The notes under the pieces are model-generated. The model searched no databases and was not told the DNA's origin. It saw nothing but the letters and a program-made list of their open reading frames with translations. A DNA stretch of 64,000 nucleotides, from the NCBI GenBank assembly GCA_020698575.1, contig CM036243.1:36569488-36633487 (forward strand). The letters are read 5' to 3'. Position numbers and translations under genes: made by a program. Source of the DNA: Bostrychus sinensis (lineage: Eukaryota > Chordata > Actinopteri > Gobiiformes > Eleotridae). Positions 47,866 to 61,177 of the stretch are shown in pieces. Position 1 is the stretch's first letter; each line of letters opens with the position of its first letter.

Positions 47866-49424
47866 CACGGATGTATTATAAATCCACGCCCCTGTACACA
47901 GATGTATTATAAATCCACGCCCCTGTACACAGATGTATTATAAATCCACACCCCTGTACACGGATGTATTATAAATCCACACCCCTGTACACGGATGTAA
48001 TATAAATCCACCCCTCTGTACACGGATGTATTATAAATCCACACCCCTGTACACAGATGTATTATAAATCCACACCCCTGTACACAGATGTATTATAAAT
48101 CCACACCCCTGTACACAGATGTATTATAAATCCACACCCCTGTACACAGATGTATTATAAATCCACGCCCCTGTACACGGATGTATTATAAATCCACCCC
48201 TCTGTACACGGATGTATTATAAATCCACGCCCCTGTACACGGATGTAATATAAATCCACCCCTCTGTACACAGATGTATTATAAATCCACGCCCCTGTAC
48301 ACGGATGTATTATAAATCCACCCCTCTGTACACAGATGTATTATAAATCCACCCCTCTGTACACAGATGTATTATAAATCCACGCCCCTGTACACGGATG
48401 TATTATAAATCCACCCCTCTGTACACAGATGTATTATAAATCCACCCCTCTGTACACGGATGTAATATAAATCCACACCCCTGTACACGGATGTATTATA
48501 AATCCACCCCTCTGTACACGGATGTAATATAAATCCACGCCCCTGTACACGGATGTATTATAAATCCACCCCTCTGTACACAGATGTATTATAAATCCAC
48601 GCCCCTGTACACAGATGTATTATAAATCCACGCCCCTGTACACGGATGTAATATAAATCCACCCCTCTGTACACAGATGTATTATAAATCCACCCCTCTG
48701 TACACGGATGTATTATAAATCCACACCCCTGTACACGGATGTATTATAAATCCACCCCTCTGTACACGGATGTAATATAAATCCACGCCCCTGTACACGG
48801 ATGTATTATAAATCCACCCCTCTGTACACAGATGTATTATAAATCCACGCCCCTGTACACAGATGTATTATAAATCCACGCCCCTGTACAAGGATGTATT
48901 ATAAATCCACCCCTCTGTACACAGATGTATTATAAATCCACGCCCCTGTACACAGATGTATTATAAATCCACGCCCCTGTACACGGATGTATTATAAATC
49001 CACCCCTCTGTACACGGATGTAATATAAATCCACGCCCCTGTACACGGATGTATTATAAATCCACGCCCCTGTACACGGATGTATTATAAATCCACGCCC
49101 CTGTACACGGATGTATTATAAATCCACGCCCCTGTACACGGATGTATTATAAATCCACGCCCCTGTACACGGATGTATTATAAATCCACGCCCCTGTACA
49201 CAGATGTATTATAAATCCACGCCCCTGTACACGGATGTATTATAAATCCACGCCCCTGTACACGGATGTATTATAAATCCACGCCCCTGTACACGGATGT
49301 ATTATAAATCCACGCCCCTGTACACAGATGTATTATAAATCCACGCCCCTGTACACAGATGTATTATAAATCCACGCCCCTGTACACGGATGTATTATAA
49401 ATCCACGCCCCTGTACACAGAAGT
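47866..49424. repeat. 31-bp minisatellite, array 1
   Basis: About 50 units: ATGTATTATAAATCCACG followed by CCCCTGTACACGG, with variants CACCCCTC, CACACCCC, AGATG and TGTAATATAAATC. The right end is homogeneous (GGATG with CACGCCCC), the left and middle more mixed. There are no unique spacers between units, so this is not a CRISPR array. Confidence 0.97.
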
Positions 49425-49755
49425 TTGTTACTGTATAACTCTGTTGTTTCTTCATCACATGGGCTTAAATTAACAGGGGTTGTTCAATAGTGTTTTTTTT
49501 TTTTTTTGTTTTTGTTTTTTTTTTTTTTGTCATTAAAATAAATCTGAAGCAATTTGATTGAATGATTAATGTTTTATGGAAAACAGTAACAAAAAAGTCC
49601 TCTGGGGTCAATTCTGACTCCACAGCACAAAGTTCTGCAATAGATGGACATAGACCTTAATAATCCCAAAGAAAATGTGCAGTTGTTGTCTGTTGCTCTC
49701 ACAGACACTATAAATACCAAGGGAAAAAATGATAAATATGTAGATAAAATACATA

Positions 49756-49786
<31 letters not shown>

Positions 49787-50159
49787 CCTCCCTGATGTTG
49801 ATGGTCTGTGGTCAGTGAAATTGGTGTGAAACTCGTTGGACTTTGTTTTCTGCATTGAGCTGCAGACTGGAGGAAGATGCATCTCAAACCTCTCAGACTA
49901 CTTACAGAGGTTTTTTTTTTATTATTATTTTAACAAAAATTACCTCCATAATACATATTTTGTGCTGGTAAATCCACAGATCCCTATGTTCTTCACTGCA
50001 GTGAACAGTGTCGTACCCTCTGCTCTGTTAGTGAGAGGAGAGTTTGTCCTACAGATGCATAAGACTCTGTTTTATGGTGTTGTTGTGTTTGAACTGTGTG
50101 TTTTTAGTTTTTCTGAAAGTCCAGTTACATCTTTTCTTTGTTCTTGATTTATGTGTTAG
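49425..50159. other. Anonymous stretch with homopolymer runs
   Basis: Includes interrupted poly-T (about 49,491-49,528) and a 24-base A run (about 49,763-49,786). Short open frames over these are low-complexity. No gene is seen. Confidence 0.5.
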
Positions 50160-50480
50160 TCTTGGTCCTGTATTTGGCAAAGTCCAAGTCGGGTATCCAC
50201 AGCCTTTTAGGGCATCAGGCATGTGCTGCTCTTACTTCCTCTTCCCTAAGCACGGTCAGGTAACTCCTGAGTCTGATCACAGACACAGCTGTGACTGAGA
50301 CGATGGACAGATCCAAAGAGGAGATACTGCTCAGTGAAGGTTGGTTTTGTGTAGACTTCTGTTTTTAGATTCCCATCTTCTTCAGTGACTACTTTGCAGT
50401 CTAAAAAAGAGCAGGCTGATCTGTTTTGGCCTTGCACAGAAAGCTGGATTGTCATGAAATTTGTGAGCACAAAACTCACA
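50160..50480 (-). mobile_element. Fragment of Penelope-like reverse transcriptase
   Basis: The minus-strand frame contains FLDCKVVTEEDGNLKTEVY and KPTFTEQYLLF, matching the C-terminal part of the reverse transcriptase in the element at 62,180-62,290 (FLDC, EVYRKPTHTDQDLLF). It is isolated, with neither end of the element present. Confidence 0.8.
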
Positions 50481-51584
50481 AAAATCCATCTGGTCAGGCT
50501 CTCGCTGACTCATTTGGGTCTGACTCAGTTGTGGTGTGGGCCAATGGTGTGGCAGTACTGCTGTGAGTGGGCGGAGTCTAGGTTTGCAGAGTGATTCTTA
50601 TCACCAACATGGCAATATGAAAAACCGTAACGTATGCTGCTATACATTTCCAAAACAGCAAGTAGAGTCTGTGTGTTTTTCCATGTCCTCACTAGACTAG
50701 ATCCTGTGTCAAATAATAAATTTAAAAATTTTGCCGACTATAATTCAATGTGAACAGTGCAGAGCCGTGCTTCCTGATCTCTGGCTGAGAAAGAGAGAGA
50801 CGGGCGACCGAACGCTCCAGACTTCAGTACAGAGCTCAGAGGCCTCTGACCCACAAACAACTGGGAGTACCCAGGAGTTTACACATGTTAGAAGTAATAA
50901 AGTACATATTTCTTTACAGTTTTTATGATAGCCCATCAGGCAGGGGCAGTCAGATTTTGGTAGCCTGAGTGACAAAATGATTTGCCCCAGGATGTCAGAG
51001 CAGTTTTGTGAGCCCTGCACTACACTAAAGCACAGAGACCTGCAGTTTACCTTAAGTGTGAAATGAGTGTGAACATACATTTATTTGATCAGAGTTCATA
51101 AATTCTGATGCAAAACATTGCTTTTGAACGATGTCTGAAGAGTTTTGATAAGAAAAAACAAATTTTGCAAAGAAAATTTTGAATTTGACTTGAATTTTGA
51201 TAACAAGAATCACTGTTGGGTTTGCTGTGTGAACTGTTTTACAGAGGAATTTGATTGATAAAAGGTGTTATTCAGTTCTGCCATTAAAAAAACAGAAACA
51301 ACAGTAACAGTATCCTCACTAAACTCTGAGAAATACCCTCTAGTAAAATGTCAAATAGTCAAAATAATGTTTAGTCAAAGTAATTAGTAATTTAATTGTT
51401 TACTTTTACTTAAAAAATTGTATTTTTTATGTAAACATGGTCTTTTCCCCAAAAATTCTAAAATCAAGGGAAAATTTTGTTTCAGTGGATTGGTCTGAAG
51501 TAAGACTAAAGGTATAACAAAATTATTTAACAATTTATATTTTATGCATTCAAAAAACAGGCAAACAAATTAGGGTCATTCTGA
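50481..51584. other. Anonymous AT-rich stretch
   Basis: No gene or repeat family recognised. Long A/T runs occur at 51,100-51,560. Confidence 0.4.
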
Positions 51585-53247
51585 GTTCATCCACTTGCTG
51601 CCTTGATGTGTTACCCACTAGATTTCTAAAATCTGTGCTGAGCAGTTTGTTACCTCAGCTTTCTCATTTAGTTAACATCTCACTGCAATCTGGGACATTT
51701 CTAAGGGCCTTGAAAACTGCGGTCATCAAACCTCTCCTAAAGAAGAGCAGTCTTGATGCCACAGTACTCAACAACTATCGGCCCATATCAAACCTGCCGT
51801 TTTTAGGTAAAGTCCTTGAGAAAGTTGTATACCAACAACTTACTGACTTTCTTCTGCGGAACTGCTTTGATGATTTTCAGTCAGGTTTTAGGCCACATCA
51901 CAGCACTGAGACTGCTCTTATCAAGGTGACTAATGACATCCGCCTGAACACCGACACAGGCAAAGTCTTAGTTCTGCTGGATCTGAGGCTGCTTTTGACA
52001 CAGTTGACCATGTGATCCTGTTACAAAGATTAGAGGACTGGGTAGGTATTTCTGGTACTGCCCTAAAATGGTGTAAGTCCTATCTTGAAGACAGGAAGTA
52101 CTTTGTTGAAATTGGTAACTGTGTCTCAGACCAAATGGCCCTGACCTGTGGAGTGCCCCAGGGGTCCATCCTGGGACCTCTTTTGTTCAATCTTTACATG
52201 CTCCCTTTAGGCCAATTAATAAGCAGCAATAACATATCCTACCACAACTATGCAGATGACTCAGATTTACATCTCACTGACAGCAAGTGAATATGGACCT
52301 GTGGATTCACTCTGTCACTGCATCCAACAGATCAATGAGTGGATGAGAAACAACTTCCTCCAGCTAAATACAGACAAGACTGAAATTATCATCTTTGGCC
52401 CGCAGAAACAAAGACAAGGTGTCTGTAGTCACCTCGAGTCTCTTTCACTAAAACCTACAAGTCAGGTTAGAAATCTCGGGGTAATCATGGACTCTGACTT
52501 GAACTTCAGCAGTCACATTAAATCTATAACATCATCAGCATTTTACCATCTCAAAAACATTGCCAGAATCAAAGGTATACTGTCTAAACCAGACCTAGAG
52601 AGACTTATTCATGCGTTCATCTCCAGCAGGTTAGACTACTGTAACGGTCTGCTCACTGGACTCACTAAACCAGCTGCAGGACGTCCAGAACGCTGCTGCT
52701 CGGGTCCTGACCAAAACCAGGAAATACGACCATATTAGTCCTGTCCTCAGGTCTCTGCATTGGCTTCCTGTTGCTCAGAGAATAGACTTTAAAACATCTC
52801 TGCTTGTGTACAAGTCTCTCCATGGCTTAGCACCAAAGTACATCTCTGACCTGTTGGTCCCATATGAACCATCTCAGACTCTGAGAACCTCAGGGACAGG
52901 ACTCTGCTGGGTCCCAGAGTCAGGACTAAACTCGGTGAAGCAGCGTTTCAGTTTTATGCAGCTAAACTCTGGAACAGTCTCCCTGACGATGTTGGACAGG
53001 CCTCTACTCTGACAATGTTCAAGTCCAGACTTAAAAGTGTTCTTTTTAACTGTGCATATGCCAACTGAAAGTGTTTTATCTGCACTCTTCTCTTTTAATT
53101 TAATTTTAAATTGATTCTTAATTATACTCTTTAAATTTGATTTTATTGTTTTAATTGTGTTAAATTTGCCTTTTATTTTCTGTAAAGCACTTTGAATTGC
53201 TCTGTGTATGAATTGTGCTATACAAATAAACTTGCCTTGCCTTGCCT
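51585..53247 (+). mobile_element. L2-type LINE, 5'-truncated, reverse transcriptase broken
   Basis: The reverse transcriptase is read in three successive frames: NNYRPISNLPFLGKVLEKVV and FQSGFRPHHSTETAL (51,770-51,930), GVPQGSILGPLLFNLY (about 52,152-52,199) with an A-D-D catalytic motif near 52,250, then NEWMRNNFLQLNTDKTEI onward. Frameshifts fall near 51,988 and 52,255. The 3' end is diagnostic: CTGTAAAGCACTTTGAATTG, then TACAAATAAACTTGCC with a (TTGCC)n tail at 53,233-53,247, as in fish L2 elements. The endonuclease and first ORF are missing. It cannot retrotranspose by itself. Confidence 0.92.
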
Positions 53248-53512
53248 GACCCCAAGAACAAGGCGTGTTATTCTGGGCTGCCATTAAAAAAATATAGATG
53301 ATTAAAAAAAACTACATTTTCATTAAATTTTGTTACTTCCCAGATAGAATGAACCCAATTATTAAAAAAAGATATACAGTCAAAAAAATGTATTTCTTCA
53401 GTGTTTCATTTGCCTGGCAGTTTTTTGTGTACCATACACATAACCTGTCGTATGGGGACTCAAACACTGAACTCCACAAACTAAAGGCAGTAACCTAACC
53501 TCTGAACCACAG

Positions 53513-53923
53513 AGGAAGCTTACTACTGCAGGCAGCACTGCGTTTATGTTCGGCTATTGACTGGAGTGTAAAGCTTCGTGTGCGTAAAGCTACGACTGTA
53601 GACGGCTATCTTTAGCTGTCAATAAACAGCCTAAACATGCTTCTAGCCATTATTCATTTATTATGTGGAAAGGGTGGCTGTCCCAACCACGTTCTTACAA
53701 ACACGGCCCCACTACGCCAACAGTTCCTCCCCAAAACATATAACTTACCTGTAACAGTAAGGTCGGGACGATTCGTTGTCCAGCTGTCTTCAGAGAAAAA
53801 CGTGAAGCAGCAGCACAAACTCAGAACACAGACTGAACAGGGACTTCTCTTTGTTTTTCTGTGTGGTTTCCTTGCAACATGGCTGTGTTTACCTTTCATG
53901 TCCACGCCCGTCCACACCCCTGT
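53513..53923. repeat. Duplicated 0.4-kb cassette, copy 2
   Basis: Near-identical to 47,457-47,865 (see the differences listed there) and likewise runs into a 31-bp minisatellite. The L2 element and anonymous sequence lie between the two cassettes. Confidence 0.9.
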
Positions 53924-56085
53924 ACACGGATGTATTATAAATCCACCCCTCTGTACACAGATGTATTATAAATCCACCCCTCTGTACACGGATGTATTAT
54001 AAATCCACCCCTCTGTACATAGATGTATTATAAATCCACGCCCCTGTACACGGATGTATTATAAATCCACCCCTCTGTACATAGATGTATTATAAATCCA
54101 CACCCCTGTAAACAGATGTATTATAAATCCACACCCCTGTAAACAGATGTATTATAAATCCACCCCTCTGTACACGGATGTATTATAAATCCACCCCTCT
54201 GTACACGGATGTATTATAAATCCAACCCCTGTAAACAGATGTATTATAAATCCACCCCTCTGTACACGGATGTATTATAAATCCACCCCTCTGTAAACAG
54301 ATGTATTATAAATCCACCCCTCTGTACACGGATGTATTATAAATCCAACCCCTGTAAACAGATGTATTATAAATCCACCCCTCTGTACACAGATGTATTA
54401 TAAATCCACCCCTCTGTACACGGATGTATTATAAATCCACCCCTCTGTACACGGATGTATTATAAATCCACCCCTCTGTACACGGATGTATTATAAATCC
54501 ACACCCCTGTAAACAGATGTATTATAAATCCACCCCTCTGTACACAGATGTATTATAAATCCACGCCCCTGTACACGGATGTATTATAAATCCACCCCTC
54601 TGTAAACAGATGTATTATAAATCCACCCCTCTGTACACAGATGTATTATAAATCCACCCCTCTGTAAACAGATGTATTATAAATCCACCCCCCTGTACAC
54701 AGATGTATTATAAATCCACCCCTCTGTAAACAGATGTATTATAAATCCACACCCCTGTACACAGATGTATTATAAATCCACCCCCTGTACACAGATGTAT
54801 TATAAATCCACCCCTCTGTAAACAGATGTATTATAAATCCACCCCTCTGTACACAGATGTATTATAAATCCACAACCCTGTACACAGATGTATTATAAAT
54901 CCACAACCCTGTACACAGATGTATTATAAATCCACCCCCTGTACACAGATGTATTATAAATCCACGCCCCTGTACACAGATGTATTATAAATCCACAACC
55001 CTGTACACAGATGTATTATAAATCCACAACCCTGTACACAGATGTATTATAAATCCACCCCCTGTACACAGATGTATTATAAATCCACAACCCTGTACAC
55101 AGATGTATTATAAATCCACCCCTCTGTAAACAGATGTATTATAAATCCACACCCCTGCACACAGATGTATTATAAATCCACAACCCTGTACACAGATGTA
55201 TTATAAATCCACCCCCTGTACACAGATGTATTATAAATCCACAACCCTGTAAACAGATGTATTATAAATCCACCCCTCTGTAAACAGATGTATTATAAAT
55301 CCACACCCCTGCACACAGATGTATTATAAATCCACAACCCTGTACACAGATGTATTATAAATCCACAACCCTGTACACAGATGTATTATAAATCCACCCC
55401 CTGTACACAGATGTATTATAAATCCACCCCCTGTACACAGATGTATTATAAATCCACACCCCTGTACACAGATGTATTATAAATCCACGCCCCTGTACAC
55501 AGATGTATTATAAATCCACCCCTCTGTACACAGATGTGTTATAAATCCACCCCTCTGTAAACAGATGTATTATAAATCCACACCCCTGTACACAGATGTA
55601 TTATAAATCCACCCCTCTGTAAACAGATGTATTATAAATCCACCCCTCTGTACACAGATGTATTATAAATCCACAACCCTGTACACAGATGTATTATAAA
55701 TCCACAACCCTGTACACAGATGTATTATAAATCCACACCCCTGCACACAGATGTATTATAAATCCACCCCTCTGTAAACAGATGTATTATAAATCCACCC
55801 CTCTGTACACAGATGTATTATAAATCCACAACCCTGTACACAGATGTATTATAAATCCACAACCCTGTACACAGATGTATTATAAATCCACCCCCTGTAC
55901 ACAGATGTATTATAAATCCACGCCCCTGTACACAGATGTATTATAAATCCACCCCTCTGTAAACAGATGTATTATAAATCCACCCCTCTGTAAACAGATG
56001 TATTATAAATCCACGCCCCTGTACACAGATGTATTATAAATCCACCCCCTGTACACAGATGTGTTATAAATCCAAGCCTCTGTAG
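53924..56085. repeat. 31-bp minisatellite, array 2
   Basis: About 70 units of the same family as 47,866-49,424 but with a different variant set: CACAACCCTG, 30-bp units with CACCCCCTG, and TGTAAACAGATG are common, while CACGCCCC with GGATG is rare. Internal blocks recur (for example near 54,840-55,100, 55,160-55,250 and 55,320-55,440). The right end abuts the gypsy integrase remnant. Confidence 0.97.
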
Positions 56086-59000
56086 AGGACTGGAAGTAAC
56101 AGGCTTGAGCAAGGAAACATGGAAAGACACATGAATGTTCATTGAGGCAGGTAACTTGAGACATACTACTGAGGGATTGATTATTTTATCAATAGTGACG
56201 GGTCCAACAAACTTGGGCGCCAACTTGCGTGACTTGACTTGAAGGGGTAGATCTTGCGACGATAACCACACCCTTTGGCCAGGCTGGTAAGCAGGCGATG
56301 GCACGCGACGACCGTTGGCAATTTCCTGGTTGTGAGCAGCTGTGCATCTGAGAGCTGCTCTGGCCGCCCTCCAAATGTGTCGACAGCGTTGTACATGAGC
56401 CTGGACTGATGGGACAGCAACTTCCTTTTCCTGCTCAGGAAATAGAGGTGGTTGAAATCCCAAGGAGACCATAAAAGGGCCCATACCTGTAGCCGACGTC
56501 ACCAGAGAATTGTGGGCATACTCAACCCATGGTAGAAAAGAGCTCCAAGTAGTGGGATTATGGTGTGACACATCTCAATGCAGATTCCAGGTCCTGGTTT
56601 GCTCTCTCTGTTTGCCCGTTTGATTGTGGGTGATATCTGGAAGAAAGGCTGACTGAAGTGCCTATAGATTGACAAAAAGCCTTCCAAACCCGAGAGGAAA
56701 ACTGAGGACCTCTGTCAAAGACTATACCAGAGGGAATACTATGGAGACGGAACACATGCTGGACCAGTAGTTTTGCAGTTTCGGAGGAGGAATGCAACTT
56801 GGGAAGGGGTTACAAAGTGCACGGCCTTAGAAAAACAATCCACAATAGTCAAGATGGTGGTATTACCTTCTGATGTGGGGAGCCCAGTGATGAAATCCAC
56901 CGCTATATGCGACCATGACCGGCTGGGAATTAGTAGAGGATGGAGGAGACCTGCTGGACGTATGTGACAGGCCTTGCTGCGTGCACACACAGGACAAGCA
57001 GAAACAAAAGCACGTGTGTCCCGACTCATGGAGGGCCACCAGAACCTTTGTCTAAGGAACGCTAGTGTACGCTAGAGACCAGGATGGCAGGTTAGTTTAG
57101 AGGAGTGTCCCCATTGGAGGACCTGGGATCGAACTGAGTCAGGTATAAACGAACAATTAGGTGGGCCATTACCAAGGTCTGGTTGGGTTCATTGGACCTC
57201 CTGGACAACCTTCTCAATCTCCCATCTCACAACTCCAAGTAGACAGGTGTGGGAGTAGAGATCTTGTCCAGGGTTTCAGGACTGTCAATAACACTAGAGG
57301 GTGGAAGGATGGGACCAAGCTGGGTCTCGGACTCCTCTGAAGTGGACTGACGGGAAAAGGCATCAGGTTTTATGTTCTGGGATCCAGGGCAGTAGGTAAG
57401 AACAAAGTTAAACCTCCCAAGAAACGACGCCCACCTGGCCTTCTTGCAGAAAGGAAGCAGGAAAGATTTTTGTGATCTGTCCAGACTAGAAAAGGGCGTT
57501 CAGCTCCCTGCAACCAGTGCCGCCACTCCTGCAAGGCCAAAACTACAGCCAAGAGCTCACAGTTCCCAAAGTCATAATTGCCCTCTGCTGGCGTAAGTCG
57601 GTGGGAGAAACAGGCACACAGGTGCATCTTCTGGTCTTGAGAACGCTGTGAAATTACAGCACCCACTCCTGTGTCGGACGCGTCAACTTCAACAATGAAT
57701 TGCCTGGATGGATCTGGGTGAGACAGAACAGGTGCAGAAACAAACAGTTCTTTGAGTGTGATAAATGTAGTTTCAGCTTCAATAGGCCACTGAAAAGGAA
57801 CAGATGTTGAAGTCAAACGAGTAATTACAGCTGCCTTTCTACTGTAGTCTTTGATGAACCTCCGGCAAAATTTGGCAAAGCCCAGAAAATGCTGAAGTTG
57901 CTCACATGTTTCTGGTTGTGGCCATTCTGACACTGCTCTAACTTTTGCTGGATCTGGTTTGAGTTGCCCCTGTTCAATGACAAAACCAAGAAAATGTACA
58001 GATGAAGCATGAAACTCACATTTCTCTCTTTTCACAGAGCTTGTTCTCGAGGAGTCGCTGCCGTGGCAACCTGACATGTTGTACATGTTCTTGAAGATTT
58101 CTGGAGAAAATCAGTATGTCATCAAGGTAAACAAATACAAGCTTGTTCAGCATATCACGGAGGACATCGTTCACCAGGGCTTGGAAAACGGCAGGGGCAT
58201 TAGTCAAGCCCAAAGGCATCACAAGGTACTCAATAAATGGCCTAAAGGAGTGTTAAAAGCTCTCTTCCACTCATCTCCTTAATGAATACGGAGCAGGTGG
58301 TAAGCGTTTCGAAGGTCTAGTTTGGTGAAAATGCTTGCTTGATGAAGGGGTTCAAAAGCAGAGTCAATGAGAGTAGGGGTATTTATTTTTGATTGTGATA
58401 TTGTTTAACCCACAACAGTCAATGCAGGGCCACAAGGTCGCATCTTTCTTCTCAACAAAGAAAAATCCTGCTCCCACTGGGGATGAGGAGGGACGAATTA
58501 GGCTAACGGTATGGGAATCTTTAATGTACAACTCCATGGCTTCCCTCTCCGGATGGGATAACTTGTACAAGCGACTGGTAGGCAAGGGGGCTCCAGGAAG
58601 AAGATCAATAGCACAATCATAAGGACGATAAGGTGGGAGTGATAGTGCTTTCTGTTTACTGAACATTTCAGCAAGGTCATGGTACATTGTAGGAACAGAG
58701 GTTAAATCAGGAGGGCTGGGTGGAGAAGAGTCAGAAGGTTCACAAGTTGTAATAGCAGACTGTTGTCAATGGGAATGACAGTACATACTCCAACTGGCAA
58801 TTCTGTTGGCCGTCCAATCTATGTGAGGGTTATGCAGTTTTAACCAAGGGAGGCCCAGGACAACAGGAGCATGAGGGGACGAAATGACCAATAACTGGAT
58901 TTCCTCTCTGTGATTGCCAGACAAAATAATTGTAACTGAAACTGTGCGGAGTGTAATTTTGACTAAATGAGAACCGATGTTAGCTTGAAGGACTAAAGTG

Positions 59001-59090
59001 GAGTCGATGAAATTGTCATCTGCTCCAGAATCGATTCAAGTAAATAGTGAAATGGACTCATTATACCACAGCAGGGAGGCCTGGAGTTGG
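56086..59090 (-). mobile_element. Ty3/gypsy LTR-retrotransposon pol remnant
   Basis: The minus strand carries the pol domains in the usual order but in several frames. Protease DSGA is at 59,021-59,032. Reverse transcriptase is at about 58,690-58,040 with YLDDILIFS near 58,102-58,130. The connection and RNase H (HFLGFAKFCRRFI, VDASDTGVGAV, FLVWTDHKNL) are at about 58,020-57,440. The integrase zinc region (CPVCARSKACH) and core (VDFITGLP, FDRGPQFSS, RYHPQSNGQTERA) are at about 57,030-56,560, and the integrase C-terminus at about 56,570-56,090. Frameshifts and stops break it repeatedly. No gag and no LTRs were seen, so this is a dead internal fragment; its 3' end runs into the minisatellite. 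Confidence 0.93.
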
Positions 59091-59275
59091 AGTTGTTTTA
59101 CAGACGAGTCCTGGTTCCATGGGGACCTATTGTACATGTTTTTAGTGGTAGGAGAAACCGGAGCACCTGGAGAAAACCTACGCAGACACAGGGAGAACAT
59201 GCAAACTCCACACAAAAATACAGTCCAGGAATCGAACCCGGGACCTTCTTGCTATACCACCGTGTGAGTTCACAC
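59091..59275. repeat. Fish interspersed repeat fragment
   Basis: GAGAACATGCAAACTCCACA followed by AATCGAACCCGGGACCTTC and ACCACCGTG is a sequence I recognise as a very common interspersed repeat in fish genomes. The GAATCGAACCCGGGA part resembles a tRNA-derived B box, but I cannot fold a tRNA here. Confidence 0.5.
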
Positions 59276-59754
59276 AGGACTCAGGAGCTTCAGGACAAAA
59301 GGCCACACTTGTGCTGATGATGTCATTGGTCTGGTCCAAATTCACGCTGAACTCTGTCACATAAACTGAACTGACTGAATGAGCAGTAACACCCCTCGCC
59401 TGTAGGGGGCAGTGTGTCAGTATTTACTAAAGAGAAACTGTGGAGAAACTTAAGAAGACATTCTGTTAATTTATTGGGCAAAAGTCTGCCTCTTCAGCTC
59501 AAATATTATCCCAATAATATCATACAACACTTTCATAGTAAATATTTAATGAAGTGTTAAGTTTAGAGCAGTGAACACAGCGGTGGACGCTCTGTGGTGT
59601 CTCATATGAAACTGTGCTGTTCAGGTGTTTCACATTTGGTAGCTACATTTTCAAAAAGGTTATATTTTTCAACAGCACAGTGACAAAAGTATTCTTGCGC
59701 TATAGCATTTTTATTGTTGCCTTACAACCATGAATTTAAATGGATCATTTAGAC
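59276..59754. other. Anonymous stretch
   Basis: No gene recognised. It ends in the left target-site duplication of the following hAT element. Confidence 0.4.
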
Positions 59755-60911
59755 CACAGGTGTCAAACTCAAGGCCCGCGTGCCAAATGTGGCCCGCAGG
59801 ATAATTTCTTTTGGCCCGCGAGATCATTTCCATTTTATATTAATAATGGCCCACCGATATATTGTGCTCAATCTGTTTGAACTACATGTCCCATAATGCA
59901 CTGCAGAACCGGCGCCGCTGCGCGCCGGCACTGCCCCTCCCCCGCTGTTTTAGCAAGCGGCATTTAACGAACCGCAGGAGCAGAGAGAGAGTGAAGGATT
60001 CTCCAACAGGAAATTTAACTTTCCACAAAAGAAATGGACAAAGAGGGGTCAGTGAGAGCAGGAGCTTCTTAAACACTGGGACTCTCTGTAAACGCTCTAC
60101 ACTTTGTTTGTTGAGCTAATGTAGCAGTAATAAAACCACGCTCCAACCGCACAGCATTGTAAGAACATCTCCTTTACAAACCGTACATCTTTAAAAACAG
60201 AAAACCAAGTTGTGTCAGTAAAACCAAGTTATCAGCAGAGAGTTGTCTAAGTTCATTCACAGCACTGCCCTCCGTCGCCCTTTTTCCTTTCTCTCTGTCG
60301 CTACTTGTGCTCTAATGCACTCATTAACACACAGCGAGCTAAACCTGCCCAGAAAGAGGTATAATCCTGCTCACACCGTGTCCTGCAGAGGACAGAGAGG
60401 TGGACAGTAGTTTGCTCAATAAATGTTAAATAAGCCTATAATACATGTTTGTGTGTAGGAGCTGACTGAGCTTAAAGTTGTGCTGGGCTTATCCACATGA
60501 GGGCCATGACATGAACCTAAATATTAATCTGCCGGTAGTACACTGTCACAGTAAAACAGAGTGGACCTGATGAAAACACCTGTCTTATATGAGGAGTTGG
60601 GTGGCAGTAAATAATACTTAATAAATAAATAATTGGCCAGTGTTAGTCAGTAGTCTGTGGCCTATTTGTTGTTATTTGTTGAGTTCCAAGTTCTGATTTA
60701 AAACAAAACTACAAAGCCCCTTAAAACCACAAATCTACACCTGTAGTTCTGTGGGGAAGTATTATTCTATGTTAAAAAGCCTATTGTAGCCTAACTGAGA
60801 ACAAACATACAGTAGGCTGGCTTTATTATTTATACAATTCTCTTATTCGGCCCACGACCAAGACTGGTTTTCTAATTTTGGCCCCAGCTCCGATTGAGTT
60901 TGACACATCTG
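59755..60911. mobile_element. Non-autonomous hAT element
   Basis: 1,157 bp with 16-bp inverted ends (CACAGGTGTCAAACTC on the left; CAGATGTGTCAAACTC on the right, reversed), flanked by the 8-bp duplication ATTTAGAC at 59,747-59,754 and 60,912-60,919. Sub-terminal GGCCCGCG and TGGCCC motifs are typical of this widespread vertebrate hAT family. No transposase frame is present; the interior is anonymous. Confidence 0.92.
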
Positions 60912-60919
60912 ATTTAGAC

Positions 60920-61177
60920 ATTTATGTTTACTTTACATCACATCACAACAACTATGCAGACATTAAATATTTTTATTGGGAAGCAAACAAGAAATATGAC
61001 AGAAAAAAAAAAAACTTGAGTGTGTATTTACCTTTTTTAACCTAACTCCCCCAGCCCTGTCTTTTTAGTCACACTTTTCACGTTAAGACACAAAAAGCCC
61101 ACCAATAAAGACATAGAACAATTATATAATAGTTGATATGTCTGTGAAGACTCTCACTCGTCCAGGGTAAATGCATC
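60920..61177. other. Anonymous AT-rich stretch
   Basis: No gene recognised between the hAT element and the Penelope-like element. Confidence 0.4.

Noticed and set aside
47578..47943. 121-residue plus-strand frame, repeated at 53,637
   Set aside because: It runs from the duplicated cassette into the minisatellite; its conservation is explained by the recent duplication and there is no recognisable domain.
47866..49424. CRISPR-like regular repeat
   Set aside because: Units are contiguous 31-mers without unique spacers, in a vertebrate context; ordinary minisatellite.
59862..60119. 85-residue frame with arginine-rich sequence
   Set aside because: Lies wholly inside a non-autonomous hAT element with clean target duplications, and matches no transposase.
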